The translations under genes were made by a program, and so were the position numbers. A stretch of DNA of 64,000 nucleotides from Chitinophagaceae bacterium PMP191F (GTDB lineage: Bacteria; Bacteroidota; Bacteroidia; Chitinophagales; Chitinophagaceae), in contig LGYU01000008.1 in assembly GCA_001302245.1 (NCBI GenBank), positions 62,001 to 126,000 of the forward strand, written 5' to 3'. The notes below the pieces were generated by a model that was not told the DNA's origin, did no database searches, and worked only from the letters and a program-made list of their open reading frames with translations. The stretch's first letter is position 1, and every line of letters starts with the position of its first letter. This document shows positions 18,951-27,184 of this stretch, piece by piece.

Positions 18951-19583
18951 ATGATCAGGATTGTATTATATGAGGATAACCCGCAGTTGAGGGAAGGACT
19001 GAGCCTGTTGCTGAACGGTTCAGATGGTTTTGAAGTGATCGGTGCTTTCAAAAACTGCAATAATGTGCGTGAAGAAACGGCAGTACTGGCCCCTGATGTG
19101 GTACTGATGGATATTGACATGCCCGGTACCAATGGTATTGAAGGCTTAAAACTGATACGCCAGCAGAACAATACTACAAAAGTGCTGATGCTGACGGTTT
19201 TTGACGATAACAAAAATGTTTTTGAGGCTATCAAGAACGGCGCCAACGGATACCTGCTTAAAAAAACCCCGCCGGCCAAACTACTGGAATATATACAGGA
19301 AGCTCATACCGGCGGTGCGCCCATGAGCAGTTCCATTGCCACCCAAGTTTTAAAAATGTTTTCGCAGCTTCACAACCAGGCAGGTTCAGATTATCATTTG
19401 TCCGAACGCGAAAAACAGGTATTACAATTACTGGTGAACGGCTATAGCTACAAAATGATAGCTGCTGAAATTTTCATTTCTATTGATACTGTTCGTTCGC
19501 ATATTAAAAAGATATACGAAAAATTGCACGTCAACTCCAAAAGCGAAGCAGTGGCAAAAGCTTTTAAAGACAGGATTGTATAG
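18951..19583 (+). CDS. NarL/FixJ-type response regulator
   Basis: DNA-binding partner of the upstream kinase. The receiver domain (residues 1-120) has its phospho-acceptor at D54 in VVLMDIDMPG, an acidic pair near the N-terminus (YEDN), and the conserved Lys in NGYLLKKT. A LuxR-type helix-turn-helix follows (SEREKQVLQLLVNGYSYKMI through FISIDTVRSHIKKIYEKLHV). Pairing a HisKA_3 kinase with a NarL-type regulator is the normal arrangement. The frame also offers a GTG at 18945. I prefer the ATG at 18951, just past a -7 box. Confidence 0.95.
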   Translation: MIRIVLYEDNPQLREGLSLLLNGSDGFEVIGAFKNCNNVREETAVLAPDVVLMDIDMPGTNGIEGLKLIRQQNNTTKVLMLTVFDDNKNVFEAIKNGANGYLLKKTPPAKLLEYIQEAHTGGAPMSSSIATQVLKMFSQLHNQAGSDYHLSEREKQVLQLLVNGYSYKMIAAEIFISIDTVRSHIKKIYEKLHVNSKSEAVAKAFKDRIV

Positions 19584-19641
19584 CCAGTGACACATCATTA
19601 CTACCGGTATTATCTATACGCAATAATTAATACAGAAAAAT

Positions 19642-19911
19642 CTATCCTTTCTTTTGAACAGGCTTTCCTACAGCCGCTGCAATAAGATCGTACAACTTGC
19701 GACTGTCAACATCTATAAGCTGTGAAATGATGATAATATCTTTTACGGTGAATTTATCCGGGTGTGTAATTTTATTGGTGAGTCTTACATAATTGATCCC
19801 GGAATCTTTTACAATAGTACTCTTGGGAATAATGTCAAAAATTTCGGTAAAGCTTTTAATAGCTCCCGATTCAATATAGCTTTTCAGTGCATTATATCTC
19901 CTGTCTTTCAC
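19642..19911 (-). CDS. Small conserved-looking protein, possibly helix-turn-helix, 89 aa
   Basis: I do not recognise a named family. The sequence is helical throughout and has the layout of a small Cro/C1-like domain: FTEIFDIIPKSTIVKDSGIN, then YVRLTNKITHPDKFTVKDII and a final helix VDSRKLYDLI. It ends in basic residues. The start is a GTG at 19911, and an in-frame stop lies just upstream, so no ATG is available. DNA binding is inference from pattern only. Confidence 0.65.
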   Translation of the reverse strand: MKDRRYNALKSYIESGAIKSFTEIFDIIPKSTIVKDSGINYVRLTNKITHPDKFTVKDIIIISQLIDVDSRKLYDLIAAAVGKPVQKKG

Positions 19912-20104
19912 TTTGATTGAAATTCACCAAAAAGATAGAGGGAAAATACATTTCTTGACTACAATCAATCCTAAATAGACTGATAATCATACTGAAATAT
20001 TATATTTTTAAGACCTAATACGTCTTTTTTTAATACGGTTAAGTCTGGTTGGTATGCACACCAATAGAAACCCATGTTTTTTATCATCTTAAACCGGCCA
20101 GACT

Positions 20105-20365
20105 GTGTTTGAAGAAGTAATCATTATTCCCCGTAAGCATTTTACTGAGATCAGTATTACAGTAAAATCAAATGTCCGTTGCAATATCATTGTATTGATC
20201 TACAATGACGACCAAAAAATATTGCAGATCTTTTCGTGGGATCTGATCAAAGGGCAGAACATGACCAATACACTGGTGGACCATACCTGGAGTGATGGTA
20301 TTTATTGGATAAATTTTTTTGACCAGGAGGGCAGGTCGGTGTATAAAACCTCATTGAGAAAATAA
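20105..20365 (+). CDS. Small protein resembling a stand-alone T9SS-type C-terminal domain, 86 aa
   Basis: Function unknown. The order of elements, IIVLIYNDDQKILQIFSWD, then GQNMTNTLVDHTWSDGIYWI and DQEGRSVYKTSLRK, resembles the beta-sandwich sorting domains of type IX secretion cargo (strand, Gly-Ile-Tyr turn, terminal Lys-rich strand). No cargo domain or signal peptide precedes it: the frame is closed at 20090 and the only start is a GTG at 20105. It could be a truncated cargo protein, a cytosolic homologue, or a misread of a longer gene. Confidence 0.5.
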   Translation: MFEEVIIIPRKHFTEISITVKSNVRCNIIVLIYNDDQKILQIFSWDLIKGQNMTNTLVDHTWSDGIYWINFFDQEGRSVYKTSLRK

Positions 20366-20387
20366 ACAGTTGCTTTTCGTGTACGCT

Positions 20388-21647
20388 TTAAAAAAGCCAG
20401 CCCAGCAACAGGCAGATCAATACAATAAGGGGAGAAGGTAGTTTTGAAAAGGTAAGTACCAGGCAGGTACCGATAATAACTCCGATATTCAGAAAACTGA
20501 CCGTTCGGAAACTGGTGATGGAAATATCTTTCATCATGTACAAAGTACCTGCTACCATAATACCTACCACTACGGCATTAATACCCTCCAGTGCACGGAA
20601 TACTACAGCATAGCGCTGCAGGTTATACCAGATAGGAAAAAAGAATAATACCAGTAATGCGCTGGGTAAAAAGATTGCAATGGAGCCAATGATACAGCCG
20701 AGTATCTGCCAGCCAGTGCCTTTATCTTTCATTGCCATGCCACCCATAAAAGAGGCTACTGAAAATACAGGTCCGGGAATGGCACGTACCACACCGGCGC
20801 CGGTATAAAAATCATTTCGCTCAATGGAGATCACACCCTCACGGCGATGCTGGTTTTTACGGATCACCATTTCTGATTTGGGCCTTTCCACAAACTGTTC
20901 GTACATCATAGGGATCAGTACCTGGCCACCACCAAATACCAGGCTGCCAAAACGGTACATATTCTCAAACAGGTTCAATGGCCGGCGGTTGGGCCAGCTA
21001 TTATTTTTTGCAAGCTCACTCAATGTACCGGCCATAATAAACAAAATGGCAAACAGCCAGATATTTCCCCATTTGATCTTTTTGGGTGGAGTACCTTTTT
21101 GCGGAATGCGTTTATCGCTGAGATTGGTTACAAATCCACCAGCTATAATGAGCAATGGAAATATCCAGGGGCTTTTGAACAACAGGTAAGTAACTATAAT
21201 GCTGACGCCAAAGATGGCCCGGGTGATATTGTTGTGTATAGCCACCCGAAATGATTTTAAAGCAGCGAAGGCCAAAAAACCCACAGCCATTGGCTGTATG
21301 TATTTAAACGTTTTTGCGTTCTGCCCGGTGGTATCAAAGTATTGTAACAGGAATGAAAAAGCCCCCATCAGGAAACAGGCTGGTAGTATCCAGATAAAAA
21401 GTGTAATAATGGCCAGCGGAATGCCACCCCGTTTATACCCGATAAGCGTTAATACCTGTGTGGAAGAAGCGCCCGGTAATAATTGGCAGAAAGCATTGTA
21501 TTCAAATACTTCTTTTTCGGTAACATCATGCCGCTGGTGTACAAATGTGCGCATCACCATTCCGAAATGACCTTGCGGGCCACCAAACGCGGTAACACTA
21601 TGTAAAAAAACGGCCTTAAGAAAAGATATATGGCGTAGCAACACCAT
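20388..21647 (-). CDS. chrA: Chromate transporter, ChrA/CHR family (two-domain)
   Basis: Inner-membrane efflux protein of about 419 aa, the size of the fused two-domain CHR proteins. The first half carries [13 protein letters not shown] and a [20 protein letters not shown] motif. The second half repeats the theme with [15 protein letters not shown] and [15 protein letters not shown]. These glycine/proline loops define the family. The ATG at 21647 gives [18 protein letters not shown]; an upstream in-frame TTG at 21656 is less likely. Substrate may be chromate, or another oxyanion in many family members. No regulator or reductase is adjacent. Confidence 0.9.
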   Translation of the reverse strand: MVLLRHISFLKAVFLHSVTAFGGPQGHFGMVMRTFVHQRHDVTEKEVFEYNAFCQLLPGASSTQVLTLIGYKRGGIPLAIITLFIWILPACFLMGAFSFLLQYFDTTGQNAKTFKYIQPMAVGFLAFAALKSFRVAIHNNITRAIFGVSIIVTYLLFKSPWIFPLLIIAGGFVTNLSDKRIPQKGTPPKKIKWGNIWLFAILFIMAGTLSELAKNNSWPNRRPLNLFENMYRFGSLVFGGGQVLIPMMYEQFVERPKSEMVIRKNQHRREGVISIERNDFYTGAGVVRAIPGPVFSVASFMGGMAMKDKGTGWQILGCIIGSIAIFLPSALLVLFFFPIWYNLQRYAVVFRALEGINAVVVGIMVAGTLYMMKDISITSFRTVSFLNIGVIIGTCLVLTFSKLPSPLIVLICLLLGWLF

Positions 21648-21689
21648 CGGCCACAAAGTTCTTTTAGGTGTAGAAAATGTAAATGTCGC

Positions 21690-22583
21690 TTATTCCTGTG
21701 GTTTCCAATCAGAATGCGGTTCAAAATAATCCCATATTAATGCAGATAATGTGCGCTCCAGTGTCCACGCTTCATTGCCGGAGCTCCAGCTTTGGTCTGA
21801 CAGATTCTTGGTACATACAGAAAAAATATAGTGTCCATGTGGCGCTGCTACCAGCAATGTTTCACTGCGCGACTGGTTTATTGCACCATTTTTAGAAGCT
21901 ACAAATACATCAGGAGGTACTTGTGAAATAGCTACTTCATCCCAGTAATTTCTTCCCAGCAGGCGGATCATTTTCTGCCCCGCTTTTTTACTGATTACTT
22001 CTCCTTTATAAATCTTTTCAAACAGGGTTGCCATTTCCCGGGGAGTGGTTTGTCCCCATCCGAACTGTATACGGTTTTCTTCACGACCCGGTGTACGGGA
22101 ATTGACCCTGGTAAATTGCATACCCAATGAATCCATCAATTCATTGATGCGGGTTCCTGTTCCCGCCAGGCTTTGTAACCACAGGCTGGCTGTATTGTCA
22201 CTCATGGTCAGCATCAACATCATAACCTTGCCCAGCTCAATCTTTTCTCCTGATTTAAATGAACCCAATATATCTGAACCTGCGTACAGCAATGAGTCTT
22301 TATACTCCAGTTCCTGGTGGTATTGCAGACTACCTTTTTCTATTTTGTCCATAATGCCGATCAGTATCGGGATCTTGACCATACTGGCAGTAGGAAAAAC
22401 AGTATCTGCATTTACCATTACTACTTTTCCTGTGCGCAGGTTTTTAATGTATACTCCGATCTGTCCGTCTTTGAAATCTTTCAGCAATGCTTCTACCTTC
22501 TGTTGAAGTTTACGTTCTGTACGCTGTGCCATCGCAATAGTGCAGGACAATAAAGTACAGACAATCCATAAAGCCTTTTTCAT
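21690..22583 (-). CDS. Class A beta-lactamase-type serine hydrolase
   Basis: Periplasmic serine hydrolase that probably opens beta-lactam rings. A signal peptide (MKKALWIVCTLLSCTIAMAQ) precedes the transpeptidase-like fold. The nucleophile motif SMVK lies in FPTASMVKIPIL, the second motif is SDN in LTMSDNTASLW, and the third position reads KNG instead of KTG/KSG (VASKNGAINQSR). The omega-loop region reads GREENRIQFGWG rather than the classic ExxLN, so turnover may differ from TEM-like enzymes. I chose the ATG at 22583 over the in-frame start at 22610 because the signal peptide begins there. The stop is 42 bp from the chromate transporter start region. Confidence 0.85.
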   Translation of the reverse strand: MKKALWIVCTLLSCTIAMAQRTERKLQQKVEALLKDFKDGQIGVYIKNLRTGKVVMVNADTVFPTASMVKIPILIGIMDKIEKGSLQYHQELEYKDSLLYAGSDILGSFKSGEKIELGKVMMLMLTMSDNTASLWLQSLAGTGTRINELMDSLGMQFTRVNSRTPGREENRIQFGWGQTTPREMATLFEKIYKGEVISKKAGQKMIRLLGRNYWDEVAISQVPPDVFVASKNGAINQSRSETLLVAAPHGHYIFSVCTKNLSDQSWSSGNEAWTLERTLSALIWDYFEPHSDWKPQE

Positions 22584-22675
22584 AGCGGAACATTTGATGT
22601 GGGAATACAAAGCAGGATACGAATAATTATTTCTACCTGTAGTAGTGGATTATCTCAGTAGTACAAGCTACGATA

Positions 22676-23248
22676 TTAGCGGTAATAACCATTGCGCAAA
22701 ATCTCTTCTGCTACCTTATCGGGTACCAAGTAACGGATGGAATTACCAGCCTTGATCGTATTGCGGATATGCGTGGCAGATATTTCCAGCAGAGGGGCCT
22801 TTAATACAGTAACTGAAGCAGGAGCATATAATTCTGAAACCTCATGTTCCGGGCGTTTGTACACATACACCGGGTAGTGTTGCAGAATGAAAGTATAGTT
22901 TTTCCAGCGGGCAATGTTTTGAAAACTATCACTACCCATGATGATGGCAAACTGGTTCTGCGGATATTTTTCAGCCAGGTAAGTGAGGGTATCAACGGTA
23001 TAAGAGGGGCGTGGAAGTTTAAATTCTATATCACTTGCTTTCAGCCTGCTTTCACCTTCAATAGCCAGTTGTACCAGAAAAAGCCGGTTGTATTCATTCA
23101 ACAGACCGGCAGAAGGCTTCAGCGGGTTTTGCGGAGAAACCACAAACCATACCTGTTCAAGATCTGTTTGCTGTAACAGATAATTAGCAATGATAAGATG
23201 TCCGTGATGAATGGGGTTGAAAGACCCGAAGTAAAGACCAATCTTCAT
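22676..23248 (-). CDS. nadD: Nicotinate-nucleotide adenylyltransferase
   Basis: Converts nicotinate mononucleotide and ATP to deamido-NAD in NAD synthesis. The N-terminus KIGLYFGSFNPIHHGHL contains the GSFNPxHxGH nucleotidyltransferase signature. The C-terminal part carries LLEISATHIRNTIKAG, corresponding to the ISxTxIR motif. At 190 aa it has the normal length. nadA lies 4 kb away, so two steps of NAD synthesis sit near the candidate origin. It lies 28 bp downstream of feoA on the same strand and may share its transcript. Confidence 0.96.
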   Translation of the reverse strand: MKIGLYFGSFNPIHHGHLIIANYLLQQTDLEQVWFVVSPQNPLKPSAGLLNEYNRLFLVQLAIEGESRLKASDIEFKLPRPSYTVDTLTYLAEKYPQNQFAIIMGSDSFQNIARWKNYTFILQHYPVYVYKRPEHEVSELYAPASVTVLKAPLLEISATHIRNTIKAGNSIRYLVPDKVAEEILRNGYYR

Positions 23249-23276
23249 GTACCGGTGCTGTTATTAAATGAGACAT

Positions 23277-23504
23277 TTAATTGATCACTTCCACGAAAAT
23301 ATTGTCTGCCTCATTTAACCGCAAACTTAAATTATAACCTGCAACTGTTATAGAAATAGGATCACCCAAGGGAGCCACCTGTTCTACACGTACCAACTCA
23401 CCGGGAACACAACCCATCTCCATCAGTTTAAGAAAGAGATCATTGTTTTCAAAAGAAAGGATCTTTGCTGTACTCCCTGCTGCTATTTCTGATAAACGTT
23501 TCAT
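23277..23504 (-). CDS. feoA: FeoA-domain protein (stand-alone)
   Basis: 75-aa SH3-like protein of the FeoA family, which supports ferrous iron uptake through FeoB. The motifs KLMEMGCVPGELVRVEQVAP and GDPISITVAGYNLSLRLNEA are diagnostic for the fold. No feoB is adjacent: the neighbours are nadD downstream and the divergent ybeY. It may work with a distant FeoB, or in another role. Expression probably starts in the 62-bp gap shared with ybeY. Confidence 0.88.
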   Translation of the reverse strand: MKRLSEIAAGSTAKILSFENNDLFLKLMEMGCVPGELVRVEQVAPLGDPISITVAGYNLSLRLNEADNIFVEVIN

Positions 23505-23566
23505 GTATTCTGAATGGGTAACAAATGTAGCTTTGTATTCATTATCAAAGCTTACGATTTTCGAAA

Positions 23567-24007
23567 ATGATCAATACTTCATCTCTACAGGTTTCTTTTC
23601 ATTTTGCCGACCAGCAATGCACACTTGCGCAACGTACAGTACTTAAACAGTTCCTGGCCTCCCTGTTTAAAAAGGAAAAGATCCCGCTGGAAAGTCTTAC
23701 CTATATTTTCTGTTCGGACAACTACCTGCTGGAGATCAACCGTCAGTATCTTCAGCACGACTATTTCACTGATATTATTACGTTTAACATGGCTAATAAG
23801 TTTCAGCCTGTTATAGGAGAGATCTATATCAGCATAGACCGGGTAAAGGACAATGCACGCTCTTTCGGAGTATCCTTTAAACAGGAACTACACCGGGTAA
23901 TTTTTCATGGTTCCCTTCATTTGTGTGGATATAAGGATAAAACCAAAGAACAGCAAACCCTGATGCGAGCCATGGAGGATAAATATCTGAAATGGTATTT
24001 TAAATGA
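23567..24007 (+). CDS. ybeY: rRNA maturation endoribonuclease YbeY
   Basis: Metal-dependent RNase involved in 16S rRNA maturation and ribosome quality control. The zinc site region reads FHGSLHLCGYKDKT, giving the first two histidines of the HGxLHLxGYDH signature. The third ligand position is shifted to Lys-Asp, a form I associate with the Bacteroidota version of the protein. DYFTDIITFNM matches the family's DVLSF-type strand. At 146 aa it is of usual length. Divergent from feoA, it is the last gene before the parS-containing gap leading to mnmG. Confidence 0.93.
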   Translation: MINTSSLQVSFHFADQQCTLAQRTVLKQFLASLFKKEKIPLESLTYIFCSDNYLLEINRQYLQHDYFTDIITFNMANKFQPVIGEIYISIDRVKDNARSFGVSFKQELHRVIFHGSLHLCGYKDKTKEQQTLMRAMEDKYLKWYFK

Positions 24008-24103
24008 TAATTATAAAAACTTCACGTTGGAGGGAATGCATCGCCCTTTTATTTATTTTAATTAAATATCCTTTTTCTTTTCCTCAAAAACATAGACAGA
24101 TTG

Positions 24104-24119
24104 TGTTCCACGTGGAACA
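24104..24119. promoter_or_regulatory. parS: parS-like centromere site 1
   Basis: TGTTCCACGTGGAACA is a perfect 16-bp palindrome that matches the conserved bacterial parS pattern recognised by chromosomal ParB (TGTTNCACGTGNAACA). Confidence 0.8.
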
Positions 24120-24704
24120 TTGATAAATAGGTTAAAACAAAAGGTACATTGCCCTTATAACCTCTTCACCGGATTGGTAGCAGCCCCACAAATGGTCTCA
24201 AAACTGATAAAGTAATGCAATCACCGACCATAATACCAACCAGTACAAAGAGCCGCCATGTCATTAACACGATAGGCGAAATTCAGTATCATTTGAGCTA
24301 TACTCAATATGTAAAAGGAGCAGAGAATAGTTAAAAACACTATCAAAAAGAAGAATTCACCTGAAAGCAGGGGGCTTCAGTTGCGGAAAACCAGCACCCA
24401 GTATTTTGCGGATACCTTTTCACGCACACGTTATTAATATTAAAACCTGAATTTTCCTCTGTGCAGTACCAGGCAGGAAGCAATTCCTTCCTATTTTCCT
24501 TCCTATTACCAGCATGGCCAGTATCCTATCTGATTACCCTCATGCAAGTATAATATCCCGAAAGTAAAACCAAGGACATAGATCATATTGTCACTTTATG
24601 ACAACCTGGGCGAAGCATGGCAAAAGCAATGGTGCTTTATCATAAATGCAGTAGGTATTAAGGCGTCATTTAAAAAACTGATAATACTTTATTCCAAACA
24701 CTTA

Positions 24705-24720
24705 GGTTCCACGTGGAACA
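24705..24720. promoter_or_regulatory. parS: parS-like centromere site 2
   Basis: GGTTCCACGTGGAACA differs from site 1 at only the first base, so the inner 14 bp are again a perfect palindrome. It lies 51 bp before the mnmG start. Confidence 0.78.
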
Positions 24721-24756
24721 TCAGAATAAGATCAAACATTATAGACACCTACATTG

Positions 24757-24764
24757 TAATTTTG
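24757..24764 (+). promoter_or_regulatory. TAnnTTTG -7 box almost abutting mnmG
   Basis: TAATTTTG ends only 7 bp before the mnmG ATG, implying a leaderless or nearly leaderless mRNA if it is used. Confidence 0.5.
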
Positions 24765-24771
24765 CATACTT

Positions 24772-26634
24772 ATGTTTAAAGAATACGATGTAATAGTAGC
24801 CGGAGCAGGACATGCCGGTTGTGAAGCCGCCGCTGCCGCTGCCAATCTGGGTTCAAAGGTGTTACTCATCACTATGAATATGCAGACCATTGCACAGATG
24901 AGTTGCAACCCTGCCATGGGAGGTATAGCCAAAGGGCAGATTGTTAGGGAGATTGATGCCATGGGCGGATACTCAGGTATTGTTAGCGACCTTAGTATGA
25001 TCCAGTTCCGTATGCTGAACAGGTCAAAAGGTCCTGCAATGTGGAGCCCACGTACCCAAAACGATAGAATGTTGTTTGCCCAGAAGTGGAGAGAGATGCT
25101 GGAGCAAACGCCCAATGTGGATTTCTACCAGGATATGGTTAAGTCTATACTGATAAAACATGGTCGTGCCTGTGGAGTAGTGACAGGTTTAGGTCATGAA
25201 ATAAAATCCAAAGCTGTAGTAGTTACCAGTGGAACCTTCTTAAACGGAGTGATCCATATTGGTGAAAAACAGTTTGGTGGAGGAAGAGTAGCAGAAAAAG
25301 CGGCTACTGGTATTACTGAACAATTAGTTGAGCTAGGCTTTGAAAGCGATCGTCTTAAAACCGGTACCCCTCCAAGGGTAGATAGCAGAAGCCTGGATTA
25401 CTCTAAAATGGACGAGCAGAAGGGAGATGAAGATGTTGTAGGCTTTTCTTATACCAATACTCCAAAGCCTCCGGTACAAAGAAGTTGCTGGATTACCTAT
25501 ACCAACCAGACTGTGCATGATCTTTTAAAGACAGGCTTTGACAGAAGTCCTATGTTTGCCGGCAGAATAGAAGGGGTGGGACCTCGTTACTGTCCCAGTA
25601 TTGAAGACAAGATTAATCGTTTTGCTGAGCGCGATCGCCACCAGTTATTTATAGAACCGGAAGGATGGAATACAGTAGAGATCTATGTAAATGGCTTTTC
25701 TACTTCTCTTCCAGAAGATGTACAATACAAAGCCATTCAAAGTGTGCCAGGTTTTGAAAACGTACGTTTCTTCCGCCCTGGTTATGCTATTGAATATGAT
25801 TACTTCCCGCCTACACAGTTAAAGTATTCACTGGAAACCAAACTGATCAATAATCTCTTTTTTGCAGGCCAGATCAATGGAACTACAGGTTATGAAGAAG
25901 CAGCCTGCCAGGGATTGATGGCAGGGATCAATGCTCACCAGAAAGTAAAAGAGCTGGACCCTATTATTTTGAAAAGAAGTGATGCCTATATCGGTGTGTT
26001 GATTGACGACCTGATCAGCAAGGGTACTGAAGAACCTTATCGCATGTTTACTTCCCGGGCAGAATTCAGAACTTTACTCCGCCAGGATAATGCTGATCTC
26101 CGCCTTACTGAATTAAGCTATCGCCTGGGCCTGGCCAAACAGGATAGAATGGATGCAATGAACAACAAAAAAGAAGGAGTAGAAAAAATAAAGAATATAC
26201 TCGCTACACTTTCACTGGATCCTGTTGAAACCAGTGCTTACCTGGAAAGCATACAATCTGCGCAGCTTACACAAAAACAAAAAGCTGGTCAGTTATTACT
26301 ACGACCAGATATTACACTCAATGCTATGGCTGATGCAGTGCCTTCGTTAAAAGAAGCGCTGAAAGATTTTTCGAGAGAAGCTATTGAACAGGCAGAGATA
26401 CAATTGAAGTATGATGTGTATATAGAAAAGGAGAAAGATCTTGTAAAACGAATGAGTCAATTGGAAGACCTGATCATTCCAGACAATTTCAATTATGACC
26501 GGATCAACTCTTTGTCTAACGAAGCATTACAGAAATTCAAAAAGATAAAACCACAAACACTTGGTCAGGCAAGTCGTATCAGTGGTGTAAATCCAAGCGA
26601 CGTGCAAATACTAATGGTGTATATGGGCAGATAG
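24772..26634 (+). CDS. mnmG: tRNA uridine-5-carboxymethylaminomethyl modification enzyme MnmG (GidA)
   Basis: FAD enzyme that, with MnmE, installs the cmnm5 group on wobble uridine of certain tRNAs. The N-terminal dinucleotide fold is VIVAGAGHAGCEAA. Family signatures follow: MSCNPAMGGIAKGQIVREID, LKTGTPPRVD near residue 200, and the FFAGQINGTTGYEEAACQG segment. The helical C-terminus is complete and the 620-aa length is normal. The gene is classically found next to parAB and oriC; here the parS-like sites lie directly upstream. It converges with the GAF protein gene across a long inverted repeat. Confidence 0.98.
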   Translation: MFKEYDVIVAGAGHAGCEAAAAAANLGSKVLLITMNMQTIAQMSCNPAMGGIAKGQIVREIDAMGGYSGIVSDLSMIQFRMLNRSKGPAMWSPRTQNDRMLFAQKWREMLEQTPNVDFYQDMVKSILIKHGRACGVVTGLGHEIKSKAVVVTSGTFLNGVIHIGEKQFGGGRVAEKAATGITEQLVELGFESDRLKTGTPPRVDSRSLDYSKMDEQKGDEDVVGFSYTNTPKPPVQRSCWITYTNQTVHDLLKTGFDRSPMFAGRIEGVGPRYCPSIEDKINRFAERDRHQLFIEPEGWNTVEIYVNGFSTSLPEDVQYKAIQSVPGFENVRFFRPGYAIEYDYFPPTQLKYSLETKLINNLFFAGQINGTTGYEEAACQGLMAGINAHQKVKELDPIILKRSDAYIGVLIDDLISKGTEEPYRMFTSRAEFRTLLRQDNADLRLTELSYRLGLAKQDRMDAMNNKKEGVEKIKNILATLSLDPVETSAYLESIQSAQLTQKQKAGQLLLRPDITLNAMADAVPSLKEALKDFSREAIEQAEIQLKYDVYIEKEKDLVKRMSQLEDLIIPDNFNYDRINSLSNEALQKFKKIKPQTLGQASRISGVNPSDVQILMVYMGR

Positions 26635-26645
26635 CTGATTTACAA

Positions 26646-26687
26646 ATTTTGAGATTTAGAAATTTCGCAATCTCTAAATCTCAAAAT
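26646..26687. terminator. Bidirectional terminator between mnmG and the GAF gene
   Basis: ATTTTGAGATTTAGA (26646-26660) and TCTAAATCTCAAAAT (26673-26687) are perfect 15-bp inverted arms around 12 nt, placed between two convergent stops. Confidence 0.8.
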
Positions 26688-26690
26688 TCT

Positions 26691-27164
26691 TTAAATACTT
26701 ATTCCACTCACAATCTGCTCCAGGTATTTTTTATCTGTTTCATCAAACTGGTCCAGTTCTTCGCTATCTACATCTAATACTCCCACCACTTCTCCATTCC
26801 TGATAATAGGAACTACAATTTCAGATTTTGATAAACTGCTACAGGCTATATGTCCCGGAAATTTCTCTACGTCCTGAACTATCAATGTAGTGGCCTGTTG
26901 CCAACTACTTCCACAAACACCTCTTCCCTTAGCAATACGTGTGCATGCTACTGGTCCCTGAAATGGGCCTAATACCAGTTCATTATTTTTTACCAGGTAA
27001 AAACCTACCCAGAACCAACCAAATTGCTCCTTCAGTGCTGCACCAACATTTGCCAGATTTGCAACGAGGTCTGTTTCGCCTTCTATCAATGCATTGATCT
27101 GCGGGATCAAAGATTCATACTGTTCTGCCTTAGTGCCCTGTGCAATGCTTAAATCTTCTGCCAT
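26691..27164 (-). CDS. msrC: GAF-type free methionine-(R)-sulfoxide reductase
   Basis: Reduces free methionine-(R)-sulfoxide, protecting against oxidative damage. The whole protein is one GAF domain with the subfamily motifs GPFQGPVACTRI, GRGVCG, and FPGHIACSSLSKSEIVVP, which supply the three cysteines used in catalysis. It ends with VVGVLDVDSEELDQFDE. The start at 27176 would be TTG; the ATG at 27164 gives MAEDLSIAQG and a normal 157 aa. It lies just downstream of nadA on the same strand (20 bp), so co-transcription is likely. Confidence 0.92.
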   Translation of the reverse strand: MAEDLSIAQGTKAEQYESLIPQINALIEGETDLVANLANVGAALKEQFGWFWVGFYLVKNNELVLGPFQGPVACTRIAKGRGVCGSSWQQATTLIVQDVEKFPGHIACSSLSKSEIVVPIIRNGEVVGVLDVDSEELDQFDETDKKYLEQIVSGISI

Positions 27165-27184
27165 AAATATTTTCAATGTTATAA

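Larger units (their letters stand above)
24008..24771. other. 764-bp gap without genes, bearing two parS-like sites
   Basis: No convincing open frame lies here; a 63-codon frame overlapping the mnmG start is not supported. The gap holds two near-identical 16-bp palindromes (24104 and 24705) about 600 bp apart and the mnmG promoter box. Between the palindromes I see no tRNA or known RNA. Confidence 0.7.

Noticed and set aside
23925-23950. Loss of the third histidine in YbeY as a defect
   Set aside because: The GYKDKT form after HGSLHL is, as far as I recall, usual in Bacteroidota YbeY proteins, so it is probably a lineage variant.
24588-24779. 63-codon frame before mnmG
   Set aside because: It runs over a parS-like site and into the mnmG start, with no sign of coding selection.
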